64,000 nt of DNA from Sphingomonas kyeonggiensis (GTDB taxonomy: Bacteria > Pseudomonadota > Alphaproteobacteria > Sphingomonadales > Sphingomonadaceae): contig NZ_JACIEH010000005.1 of NCBI RefSeq assembly GCF_014196745.1, positions 62,001-126,000 on the forward strand. The letters run 5' to 3'. Positions 9,392-17,673 of the stretch are shown here, one piece after another. Made by a program: the position numbers and the translations under genes. Under the pieces are notes generated by a model. It was not told the DNA's origin and ran no database searches. It saw only the letters and a list, made by a program, of their open reading frames with translations. Each line of letters begins with the position of its first letter. The first letter of the stretch is position 1.

Positions 9392-11449
9392 ATGGCGATC
9401 GATCGCAGGAGTTTCATCCTGGGAGCCTCCGGCGTCGCCGCAGCGGAACGTGCCGCCGCCACCGGCCTGGGCCGATCCGCCGGGCGCGGATCGATCCAGG
9501 ACATCGAGCACGTCGTGATCCTGATGCAGGAGAACCGCTCCTTCGACCACTATTTCGGCATGCTGCGCGGCGTCCGCGGGTTCGGCGATCCGCGCCCGGT
9601 CACCCTGCCCGGCGGCAAGCCGGTCTGGGCGCAGCGCCGTGCCGACCGCGACGGCGGGCAGATCGCCTGGCCCTTCCGGCTCGACTACAACAGCAGCAAC
9701 GCGCGCTGCTTCACCGGGCTCGACCATAGCTGGAAGGACAGCCAGGCGCGGTGGCGCAACTGGGACGTATGGGCGGACCAGAAGGGCCCGCTGACCATGG
9801 CGCACCTGACCCGCGAGGACATCCCCTATTACTATGCGCTCGCCGACCAGTTCACCATCTGTGACAGCTATCACTGCTCGCTGCAGGGACCGACCGGCCC
9901 CAACCGGCTCTACCATTTCACCGGCACCAACGGCCTGAGCGTCGGCCAGGAGGGCGAATATTGCGTCACCAATGGTGGCAGCGACCCCAATCCCGGTGCC
10001 GACATGGCCAAGGACGACGACAGCGAAGGCCTGCCCTGGCGCACCTATGCCGGGCGCCTGGAAGAGGCGGGCATATCCTGGAAGGTCTATCAGGAACTCG
10101 CCAATTATTCGGACAATCCGCTCGGCTATTTCAAGGAGTTCCGCAAGCTCGACCGGGCCTCGTCGCGGTACAGGCGCGGCCGCGCCTATGTCGACTGGAT
10201 CGACGGTGTGGCGCCCCAGGATCCCGAGAAGACCCAGGCCAGGCACTTGATCGCCGCCTTCGCCGCGGACGTCGCCGCGGATCGCCTGCCGGCAGTGTCG
10301 TGGATCGTCCCCATGATGCAGATGAGCGAGCATCCCGACGCGCCGGTGCCGTTCGGCGAAGTGCTGATCGGCAGCCTGGTCGCCGCGCTCGCCGCCAATC
10401 CCAAGGTCTGGGCCAAGACCGCCTTCATCCTCAACTATGACGAGAATGACGGCTTTTTCGACCATGTCCCCGCCCCGATGCCGGCGATCGCGCCGCAATA
10501 TGGGGCGAGCAATGTCGACGTGCGCAGCGAGACCTATCAGGGCGAGCCGGTCGGCCTTGGCCCGCGCGTGCCGATGATCGTGATCTCGCCCTGGACGCGC
10601 GGCGGCTGGGTCAACTCGCAGCTGTTCGACCACACTTCGGTGCTGCGCTTCCTCGAGAAGCGCTTCGGCGTGGCCGAGCCGAACATCTCGCCCTGGCGCC
10701 GATCGATATGCGGCGACCTGACGTCGATCTTCGACTTCGACGTGCCGCTCAAGGCCCGGCTCGACACGCGCTGGGCGTCGTCGCTGCCCTCGGTCGCGAC
10801 CTATGTCGAGGAGACCGAGAAGCTGTGCAGGACGGCTCCGCCGCCGAAGATCGCGACCGGCACGGGCGTACCCGTCCAGGAGCCGGGCACGCGCCCGGCA
10901 CGCGCCTTGCCCTATCGCCTGAACGTCGAGCCGGCCTGGAGCGACGCCGGCCTGACGCTTCGCTTCGTCAACGACAGTCCGACGGGCGCGGTCTTCGGCG
11001 TGCAGGACGAGACCGCCTTTCCCGGCTGGCGCTATTTCACCGTCGCGGCGAACTCGCGGCTGGAGGAGCAATGGTCGCTCCGCCACGACCGGCCGCATGC
11101 GCTGGTGGTGCGCGGCCCGAACGGCTTCCAGCGCGAGTTCCGCGGGAACGGAGCCCCGCGGATCGAGGCGGCGATCAGCTGGCAAGGGAATGCCGGCACG
11201 CTGCACCTGGTAAACCGTGGCGCCGAGCCGGTGACGCTCTCGACCCATTGCGCGCACAGCGGCACCAACCAGCAGGCAACGGTTGCGGCCGGTGCAGAGA
11301 CCCAGCTGACGGTCAGCCTGCCCGAGCATCGCTGGTACGACCTGCTGCTCACCGGCCCCGATGGGACCCGTCTGCGGCTAGCCGGCCATGTCGAGACCGA
11401 TCGACCGAGCATCAGCGAACCGGCTGCGCGGTTTCCGCACCCGGCCTGA
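9392..11449 (+). CDS. Phosphocholine-specific (non-haemolytic type) phospholipase C, Tat-exported
   Basis: The ATG at 9392 is chosen because it opens a twin-arginine signal (DRRSFILGASG) within the first 20 residues; a GGAGCAGG lies just upstream. The 685-residue protein matches the bacterial phosphoesterase/phospholipase C family. HVVILMQENRSFDHYFGM carries metal ligands, and NYDENDGFFDHV and GPRVPMIVISPW follow in the right order over residues about 30-440. Two C-terminal beta repeats (about 510-670) are the lipid-binding-type domains of this family. It should hydrolyse phosphatidylcholine or similar lipids in the periplasm or outside, releasing a phosphorylated head group. Folding before export by Tat fits a metalloenzyme. 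It appears monocistronic. Confidence 0.93.
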   Translation: MAIDRRSFILGASGVAAAERAAATGLGRSAGRGSIQDIEHVVILMQENRSFDHYFGMLRGVRGFGDPRPVTLPGGKPVWAQRRADRDGGQIAWPFRLDYNSSNARCFTGLDHSWKDSQARWRNWDVWADQKGPLTMAHLTREDIPYYYALADQFTICDSYHCSLQGPTGPNRLYHFTGTNGLSVGQEGEYCVTNGGSDPNPGADMAKDDDSEGLPWRTYAGRLEEAGISWKVYQELANYSDNPLGYFKEFRKLDRASSRYRRGRAYVDWIDGVAPQDPEKTQARHLIAAFAADVAADRLPAVSWIVPMMQMSEHPDAPVPFGEVLIGSLVAALAANPKVWAKTAFILNYDENDGFFDHVPAPMPAIAPQYGASNVDVRSETYQGEPVGLGPRVPMIVISPWTRGGWVNSQLFDHTSVLRFLEKRFGVAEPNISPWRRSICGDLTSIFDFDVPLKARLDTRWASSLPSVATYVEETEKLCRTAPPPKIATGTGVPVQEPGTRPARALPYRLNVEPAWSDAGLTLRFVNDSPTGAVFGVQDETAFPGWRYFTVAANSRLEEQWSLRHDRPHALVVRGPNGFQREFRGNGAPRIEAAISWQGNAGTLHLVNRGAEPVTLSTHCAHSGTNQQATVAAGAETQLTVSLPEHRWYDLLLTGPDGTRLRLAGHVETDRPSISEPAARFPHPA

Positions 11450-11567
11450 GCCGGAACCGCATCCTACACGGAGCACCGGAACGACTCGCCAAAGATCGCC
11501 AAGGTTGCACATGCACGTGTTTCGATGGCCCTCGAAAAGTGACACGATCCGCAGGAACGCGCCGCAT

Positions 11568-11586
11568 CGCGCAATATCCTTGCGCG
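11568..11586. promoter_or_regulatory. Inverted repeat in the 304-bp gap before the peptide transporter
   Basis: The gap 11450-11753 holds no gene I can support. Within it CGCGCAA (11568-11574) and TTGCGCG (11580-11586) form a perfect 7-bp inverted repeat around TATCC, 167 bp before the transporter start. It could be an operator for that gene or a weak terminator for phospholipase C. There is no T-run after it, which favours an operator. Confidence 0.3.
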
Positions 11587-11753
11587 TGCATGATCCTATT
11601 TTTCCAACGGGTTGAAAGAGCGGCGGCGCAAGAGCCCGACCGCGCGAGCAAAACAGTCGAAATCCTACATTGCAAGCGCCGCCCGAACACCGGGCCGGCT
11701 GTCATAAGCCTGTTGCGAAGCGCGCCTAGGGGCTCCGCTCGACAAGGGCAGGC

Positions 11754-13103
11754 GTGATGGAATCGGGCGCGGCTACGGACGAAAAGCTTTGGAGCCCGCG
11801 CTTCCTCGCCCTGGCGGCGATGGAGTTCTGGGAGCGCTTCGCCATGTCCGGCATGAAGTCGCTCCTCGTGCTGATCCTGGTCGATCATGTGCTGGCCGGA
11901 GACCTGTCGCGGGTGCTCGGCGCCACCGCCATCCGGGATGCGAGTACAGCCCTGTTCGGCAAGGTCTCGACCACCGGCCTCGCCTCCCAGCTCTATGGCT
12001 ATGCCAATGCGCTGATCTATCTCGCGGTCCCGATCGGCGGACTGGTCGGCGATCTGGTCGGCAGCCGGCGACGGATGGTGGGCATCGGCGGCGCGCTGAT
12101 GCTGATCGGGCTTTCGCTAATGCTACTCGATAGCACATTCCTGATCGGCCTCATCCCCTTCGCGATCGGGACCGGGCTGCTGAAGGGAAATCTCTCTGCC
12201 CAGGTCGGCCTGCTGTTCCGCGACGAAGCACAGCGGCGGCGCGGCTATGCGGTGTATCTGGGCTTCCTCAACGCGGGCATCATCTGCGGGCCGCTGACCT
12301 GTGGCGCGCTGGCGGTATTCGCTGGCCCAGCCTATGCGATCGGCGCAGCAGCACTCGCGCTGGCGGTCGGCCTGGTCTTCTACGCCCGCAGCGGCATCGA
12401 AGTGAACGCAGTGGAGACGGCCGAGGCCAGCACCGTCTCCCGGATCGATCCGCTTGCGGCGACCGCCCTGCTGATCGTCGCGCTGATCGCGGTCTATCTC
12501 TGCTATTCGGCCTATGACCAGCTCAGCAACATCTTCCTGGTCTGGGCGCGCGGCCATATCGACCTGCGGCTGGGCGGATGGGCGATGCCGGTAGCCTGGT
12601 TCCTCTCGCTCGACGGTGCCTTCACCCTGGGACTGATCGCCTTGTCGCAATGGGGCATGCGGGCGCTCGAGCGGCGCGGCATCGCGATCGACGCGGTGAC
12701 GCAGATCCTGCTCGGCAGCCTGCTCTGTGCCCTCGGCTATCTAGTCCTGGCGATTGGCGTGGCGACCAGCGGCGGCGCCTCGCTGAGCCTGGCATGGGCA
12801 CTCGCCTATCTGCTGCTGGTCGATGCGGCGATCGTCCTGGTCTGGCCCTCGGGGCTGAGCCTCATCGCCGGCATCGCCCCGGGCCGGCTGGTCGGTCTGT
12901 GGATGGGGCTGTTCTACCTGCACGGCTTCTTCGCCAGCCTGTGGGTAGGGTTCAGCGGAGTCTTCTACGAGCGCATGGCGGCCGGCCAGTTCTGGCTGCT
13001 CCACGCTGGCGTGGCAGGGGCCGGCGCGCTGCTGATGCTCGCCGCCGGCCTGCCCCTGCTGCGCGCCGCCCGCACCCGTCAGGCGATCACCACCTCGGCG
13101 TGA
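11754..13103 (+). CDS. POT/PTR2-family peptide MFS transporter
   Basis: This 449-residue polytopic protein starts at GTG 11754, or at the adjacent ATG 11757. It has about 12-14 hydrophobic segments. The N-terminal FWERFAMSGMKSLLVL matches the POT signature ExxER-F-Y/SGM in helix 1, and LYGYANALIYLAVPIGGLVGD covers helix 2 and the following loop. This family imports di- and tripeptides with protons across the inner membrane. The Glu-Arg pair of the ExxER motif is present in a reduced form (EFWERF), which keeps proton-coupling residues. It converges with the DeoR regulator gene, overlapping its end by 25 bp. Confidence 0.85.
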   Translation: MMESGAATDEKLWSPRFLALAAMEFWERFAMSGMKSLLVLILVDHVLAGDLSRVLGATAIRDASTALFGKVSTTGLASQLYGYANALIYLAVPIGGLVGDLVGSRRRMVGIGGALMLIGLSLMLLDSTFLIGLIPFAIGTGLLKGNLSAQVGLLFRDEAQRRRGYAVYLGFLNAGIICGPLTCGALAVFAGPAYAIGAAALALAVGLVFYARSGIEVNAVETAEASTVSRIDPLAATALLIVALIAVYLCYSAYDQLSNIFLVWARGHIDLRLGGWAMPVAWFLSLDGAFTLGLIALSQWGMRALERRGIAIDAVTQILLGSLLCALGYLVLAIGVATSGGASLSLAWALAYLLLVDAAIVLVWPSGLSLIAGIAPGRLVGLWMGLFYLHGFFASLWVGFSGVFYERMAAGQFWLLHAGVAGAGALLMLAAGLPLLRAARTRQAITTSA

Positions 13104-13846
13104 GCAAAGGCCTTGGCATAGTCGTTGTCGAGCGGCTGGTCGGTCACCAGGATGTCGACATCGGCGAGCGCCGCGGTCTGGACCAGCGCATAGCGCCCGA
13201 ACTTGGAGGAGTCCGCCGCCAGCAGCACCCGCTTCGACGTGGCATAGGCGATCCGGCTCATCTCCGCCTCGCCCGGATGGAAGTCCATCAGCCCGCGTTC
13301 GATGCTGATCCCGCCGACCGACAGGATCGAGAGATGCGGCGAGAAGCCGCGGACATATTCCTGCGCGCTGTGATCGGAAAAGGCACGATAGTCGTAGTCC
13401 ATCTGCCCGCCGGCGAGGAACAGCCGGTTGTTGTTGATCCCGCCCAGATCGTTCGCGACGCGCAGCGAGTTGGTGATGACGGTCAGCGAGCGCCGCTCGA
13501 CCAGCTGGCGCGCGATGAAGCAGCTCGTCGTGCCGGAATCGATGAACACGATCCCGCCATCGGGCACGAACTCGGCCGCGGTGGCGGCGATGCGCTGCTT
13601 GGCATCGGCATTCTCCTCCATCCGCTGGTGGAGCGGCCCCTCGAGCACCGGCGCGGCGATGCGCGCGCCGCCATGCTCGCGGATGATCACGCCCTGATCC
13701 TCGAGCGCACGCAGCTCGCGGCGGATCGTCTCGTCCGACACCGCGAGATCCATTGCCAGCGCAGTAACCGACAATGTGCGCCCGCTGCGCAGCCGCGAGA
13801 TGATCTCGCGCTGGCGCTGTGACCTCTTCTCTATCGCTCCCTCCAT
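13079..13846 (-). CDS. DeoR/GlpR-family transcriptional regulator
   Basis: The internal ATG at 13846 is preferred because the helix-turn-helix then begins about ten residues in, as usual for this family. The 255-residue protein has a DeoR-type winged helix (about 10-62, with VSDETIRRELRALEDQGVI) and a sugar-phosphate-binding sensor domain (about 75-250). The sensor has FIDSGTTSCFIA, the effector-binding SGTT loop, and ITNSLRVAND. Such proteins repress sugar or polyol genes until a phosphorylated sugar binds. The downstream gene on the same strand begins at 16960, so this regulator lies beyond the 3' end of the TonB receptor. It could be read from that receptor's transcript or from its own promoter in the 99-bp gap. 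Confidence 0.9.
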   Translation of the reverse strand: MEGAIEKRSQRQREIISRLRSGRTLSVTALAMDLAVSDETIRRELRALEDQGVIIREHGGARIAAPVLEGPLHQRMEENADAKQRIAATAAEFVPDGGIVFIDSGTTSCFIARQLVERRSLTVITNSLRVANDLGGINNNRLFLAGGQMDYDYRAFSDHSAQEYVRGFSPHLSILSVGGISIERGLMDFHPGEAEMSRIAYATSKRVLLAADSSKFGRYALVQTAALADVDILVTDQPLDNDYAKAFAHAEVVIA

Positions 13847-13945
13847 CGCTGTCTCCGCTGGTTGCGCGGAGAGACATGCTGGGCACCAAAGTTTTTGCAA
13901 GCAGGAATGCCGGGGCCGGCACGAACCGGCCCCGGTTTGCGCGCC

Positions 13946-16900
13946 TCAGAAGCCGAGGCGGGCAGTCAGCCGCATCGAGCGCGGCGCCTGGTAGTTGACC
14001 GGCGAACGGTAATCGGGGTTGGTCGAGCCATCCCCCTGCTCGCCGAAATTGTTGTACGACGTCACCGACTTGCTGTTCAGCACGTTGAAGATGTCGACAC
14101 GGATCGAGGCATCCACGCTGTACGGCAGCGGCAGGCGGAGCGACGCGCTGACGTCAATCTGGGTGCGCCAGTCGCCGTTGAACGCCGTGCCGCGCGGGAT
14201 CAGCTTGCCCTGGCAGTAATAGCCGTAACCGCGATAGGTGTTGGCATAGGCATCGACGCTCAGCGGCACCGCGCCGATGCAGCTGTAATGCTGCGGCGAC
14301 TGGACCACGGCGTTGGCGCCGACGTCGAGCAGATCGTTCAGGCGATAGCTGCCATAGGCCTTGAAGTTGTGCCGGCGATCGCTGGGCAGATAGCCATAGG
14401 CGCCGTTGACGAAGCCCGGCGAGTCGAAGTCCGCGGTGCGGTTGATCGCCAGCTGGCCATTCTCCGAGCGGACGCCGCCCTCGTAATTGCCCTTGTTGAA
14501 GGCGAGCGTGTACGAGGCCGAGAGGCTCCACTTCTGGTCGAAGGTGCGATCGAAGGTGAGCGTCACTGCGTCATAGTTGCGGCTCGGTTTGGGATAGCCG
14601 AGGTCCGATGCCTTCAGCGTCACCGTCGGGGTCGAGCCGTCGGGCAGCGAAGCGAGCTGCACGGTCACGTCGCGGCCCGGATTGGCGATGACGAACTGGC
14701 GGCCGCCCGGGAACGACGCCTGGCACTGCGCCGCCGTGAAGCCCTTGGTCATGCAATAGGCGCGGGCGCCGATATCAACCGAGATGTCCTCGATCACGTC
14801 CTTGAGCCGGCGATGCGTGAAATAGGCGCCGATGCGGACATGGTCGGCGAACTGGTGCTCGGCGCCGAAGATGAACTCATTGTCCGACTGCGGCTTGATG
14901 TTGCTCGCGATCGCGCCCGAGGGGTTGAACGCCGAACCATCTGCCGAGACTTCGCAATTGTTCACCTTGGTGTCCGGGCAGGCGGAGGTGTTCGCCACCG
15001 TCAGGATCGGGGCGCCCGCTACGGGCACGTTGCCTGCGCCGCTCGTGCCGGTGAAGAAGTTGTAGCGGGTATAGGTGATCAGGCTGCCCGCGACGTTCAG
15101 GTTGATGTCGCCGGCCATCGGCAGGTAATATTGCGCATAGGATCCGAAGATCTTGGTGCGCCCGTCGCCCAGCGGGTCGAACGAAGCGCCGACGCGCGGT
15201 GCCCAGAGATTGCCCGATTCGAAGAACGACTTGCCGTTCACGCCCTGGTTGCTGAAGCGGTCGTTGCGCAGGCCGAGGTCGAGGCGCAGCCGGTTGTCGA
15301 ACAGCGACCACTGGTCCTGGATGTAGAAGGCCTCGTTGCGGACGTGCGCGGTGCCGTTCTGGGCATAGACGCGCGTCGTGTAATATTGCGTGCCGACCGC
15401 CTGGCCGATCCGCGCCGCCGATTCCGGGGTGACGGTGTAGATCTTGAACGCGCCGCCGCCGATCGTCTCGAAGTTCTGGACCTGCGTATCCTTCTCATGG
15501 TCGTAGCCGACGCGGACATGGTGGCTGCCCAGCAGGTGGAACTGCAGGTCGACGTCGCCGCGGTAGAATTCGCGCTCATTGTCGGTCTTGCTATAGGCGT
15601 CGGTCACCTTGTTGGCGCCGATCTGGATGCCGGCCGGATCGGTCCGGTAATCGGTCACCTGCGGGTTGGTGATGTCGAGCGGGACGTTGCCCGAGCGCAG
15701 CTTGTTGACGCCGTACGCGCCCGACACGGTCAGCCAGGGCGTGATAGTGCCGGTGTAGCGGCCGACATAGTTGGCGCCGCCCGAGCGGGCATCGGTGCCG
15801 CCGGTCTTGCCGCCCAGCGTGAAATTGGTGCGATTCCAGCTCTGGCTGCGGTTGCGGGTCTCGTTGGTGGTGTCGAAATAGGTGAACTCGAGGTGATGAT
15901 CGCCGGTGATATAGGCGTCGACCTTGCCGCCCCAGAACGGGCTGGTGTTGACCGAGCTGGTCGCGTTGTTCTGGTTCGCCGACGGCGTCATCGAACGGAT
16001 GTTGCGGAAATTGTAGAGGCCGTAGACGAACAGGTGATCCTTGATGATCGGGCCGCTCGCCTGGAGGATCAGCTCCTGCCGGCTCGCCGTCGCGTGGCGA
16101 TAGTCGGTGGTGCGGGTCGAGGGCGAGGTGCTGCGCAGGTCGTTCGGCTCCCACAGGCCGGTGACGCTGGCATGATACTGATTCGAGCCCGACTTGGTGG
16201 TGGCGACGACATAGCCGCCGGTCGCGCGACCGAACTCGGCGGGGGCGCCGCCGGTCTTCACTTCGACGGTCTCGTAGAAGTCGAACGGCACTTCGGTCGG
16301 CTGGCCGCCCGAGACGAAGTCGGTGACGTTCAGGCCGTTGATGAAGAAGGCGTTCTCGGTGAATGCCGCGCCGGCGACCGAGACCTGGTTGGCGAAGCCG
16401 CCGTTCGAGGGCGAGCTGCCCTGCACGGTGCCCGGGGTCAGCAGCATCACGTCGCGCAGCGAGCGGCCGATCGGCACGCGCTGGGTGAGCGAAGCGAGGT
16501 TGATCGTCGCGCCGACGGTGGTGTCCTGGAAGTCCGCGGTGCGCTGGCGCGATCCGTTGACGACGATCTCATTGCCTGCCTGCGCGGCAGGAGCGAGGCG
16601 GAAGCTGTTGGCGCCGCCGGTCTCGCGGGTCAGCGCGATCGCGTTCTCGGTATAGGTCGCATAGCCTTCCGCGCTGACCGAGAAGTCGTAATTGCCCGGG
16701 GTGAGCTGCGGGAAGGTATAGGCGCCCGAGCTGTCGGTCGTCACCGAACGGCTCACGCCCTTGTCCGACGAGGTGATCTTCACCTCGGCGCCGGCGAGCG
16801 GCGTGCCGTCCTCGGCCGTCACCCGGCCTGACGCCGCGATGTTGGTATAGTCCTGCGCATGCGCGGACGGGGCGGCAAGGATCACGGCCGGAGCCGTGGT

Positions 16901-16960
16901 GCTGAGCATCAACAGCGCGCGCAGAGCTGCGCGCGACGAAAGTCGCGTGTGGCGGAGCAT
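13946..16960 (-). CDS. Oar-like TonB-dependent receptor with N-terminal carboxypeptidase-regulatory-like domain
   Basis: The ATG at 16960 follows GGGGG at five bases; a TTG four codons earlier is less likely. The 1004-residue outer membrane protein has a signal peptide ending in AHA (about residue 36), a carboxypeptidase-regulatory-like beta domain (about 42-115, GTPLAGAEVKITSSDKG), a plug (about 125-250) and a large barrel ending in Phe (RLTARLGF). This is the Oar/SusC-like architecture without a TonB-box STN domain. It probably imports a large nutrient such as a peptide or oligosaccharide. The DeoR gene downstream suggests a sugar. Substrate specificity cannot be read from sequence alone. 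Confidence 0.9.
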   Translation of the reverse strand: MLRHTRLSSRAALRALLMLSTTAPAVILAAPSAHAQDYTNIAASGRVTAEDGTPLAGAEVKITSSDKGVSRSVTTDSSGAYTFPQLTPGNYDFSVSAEGYATYTENAIALTRETGGANSFRLAPAAQAGNEIVVNGSRQRTADFQDTTVGATINLASLTQRVPIGRSLRDVMLLTPGTVQGSSPSNGGFANQVSVAGAAFTENAFFINGLNVTDFVSGGQPTEVPFDFYETVEVKTGGAPAEFGRATGGYVVATTKSGSNQYHASVTGLWEPNDLRSTSPSTRTTDYRHATASRQELILQASGPIIKDHLFVYGLYNFRNIRSMTPSANQNNATSSVNTSPFWGGKVDAYITGDHHLEFTYFDTTNETRNRSQSWNRTNFTLGGKTGGTDARSGGANYVGRYTGTITPWLTVSGAYGVNKLRSGNVPLDITNPQVTDYRTDPAGIQIGANKVTDAYSKTDNEREFYRGDVDLQFHLLGSHHVRVGYDHEKDTQVQNFETIGGGAFKIYTVTPESAARIGQAVGTQYYTTRVYAQNGTAHVRNEAFYIQDQWSLFDNRLRLDLGLRNDRFSNQGVNGKSFFESGNLWAPRVGASFDPLGDGRTKIFGSYAQYYLPMAGDINLNVAGSLITYTRYNFFTGTSGAGNVPVAGAPILTVANTSACPDTKVNNCEVSADGSAFNPSGAIASNIKPQSDNEFIFGAEHQFADHVRIGAYFTHRRLKDVIEDISVDIGARAYCMTKGFTAAQCQASFPGGRQFVIANPGRDVTVQLASLPDGSTPTVTLKASDLGYPKPSRNYDAVTLTFDRTFDQKWSLSASYTLAFNKGNYEGGVRSENGQLAINRTADFDSPGFVNGAYGYLPSDRRHNFKAYGSYRLNDLLDVGANAVVQSPQHYSCIGAVPLSVDAYANTYRGYGYYCQGKLIPRGTAFNGDWRTQIDVSASLRLPLPYSVDASIRVDIFNVLNSKSVTSYNNFGEQGDGSTNPDYRSPVNYQAPRSMRLTARLGF

Positions 16961-17192
16961 TGGAACCCCCAATGGTGATCGAAAACCTGCGGCGCGGTGA
17001 AACCGTGCCGCGAGGGCGCCCTATGCGGGGGTCGTGGAGTTTTTGTGACAATCGGGCATAAAATACACAAAATCTCGCAAACGGGCCTGCCCTTGCCTGA
17101 TCGCAGCCCTGAAGAACGCCCAGCCCCGTCCAGGGATCCGCGTGTCGGCGCCTCGCCCAGTCTGCCGGTGAAGAAAGAATCGCGGCTCAGCC

Positions 17193-17222
17193 TTGATGAA
17201 ATTTGATTAGTTAGCTATCTAA
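17193..17222 (+). promoter_or_regulatory. Promoter with overlapping MarR operator, apparently leaderless
   Basis: A -35-like TTGATG (17193-17198) and a -10-like TATCTA (17216-17221) are separated by exactly 17 bp. A 16-bp near-palindrome (17207-17222, TTAG-T-TAGCTA-T-CTAA, one mismatched pair) covers the -10. The predicted start of transcription falls at the ATG (17228), and no Shine-Dalgarno precedes that ATG. This implies a leaderless mRNA repressed by the MarR product binding over the -10. Confidence 0.6.
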
Positions 17223-17227
17223 CATAA

Positions 17228-17671
17228 ATGACTCGGACCAACCTCCGCCGCGACGTGGCGCGCACCATGCCCCAGGTGAGCCGCGGCTGGCGCCAGCTTG
17301 CCGATGCCGCGCTCGCCGATTTCCGAATCTCCAATTCGATGGGCTGGTGCCTGATCCATCTCGACCGGCTCGGCCCCGATGCCCGCCAGACCGATCTGGC
17401 GCAGGAGATCGGGATCACCCCGCCCTCCACCGTCGCCGTGCTCAACCAGCTCGAACAGGCCGGTCTGGTCGAACGCGTGCCCAATCCCGACGACAAGCGC
17501 TCGAACCGGCTGCTGCTCACCGACGCGGGCGCCGCCCTGGTCGACAAGATCGAGGAGCGCTTCGCCGTGCTGCGCCGCGAATTGTTCGATGGCGTGCCGG
17601 AGGAAGATATCGCGACGATGCTCCGGCTGCTTGAGCTGCTCAACACCCGCATCGCGGAGCGGCGGGGCTGA
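17228..17671 (+). CDS. MarR-family transcriptional regulator of the efflux operon
   Basis: The 147-residue protein has the MarR winged helix. RQTDLAQEIGITPPSTVAV (about 56-74) is the recognition helix region, and the wing is RVPNPDDKRSNRLLLT, with the family's DxRS-type motif. Helices at both ends would form the dimer. MarR proteins are usually repressors released by phenolic ligands. Here the gene is first in an operon with FUSC, DUF1656, HlyD and NodT genes, so it likely represses its own efflux pump. A near-palindromic operator lies immediately upstream. No ribosome site is visible, which fits a leaderless start. Confidence 0.9.
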   Translation: MTRTNLRRDVARTMPQVSRGWRQLADAALADFRISNSMGWCLIHLDRLGPDARQTDLAQEIGITPPSTVAVLNQLEQAGLVERVPNPDDKRSNRLLLTDAGAALVDKIEERFAVLRRELFDGVPEEDIATMLRLLELLNTRIAERRG

Positions 17672-17673
17672 CC

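Noticed and set aside
9329..11329. Minus-strand open frame of 666 codons opposite phospholipase C
   Set aside because: Low-complexity antisense translation; the plus-strand enzyme has all family motifs and a Tat signal.
13862..16831. Very long open frame on the plus strand (989 codons) opposite the Oar-like receptor
   Set aside because: It is the antisense shadow of a GC-rich receptor gene. Its Arg/Ala/Gly/Asp-rich translation shows no domain, while the minus strand encodes a complete receptor.
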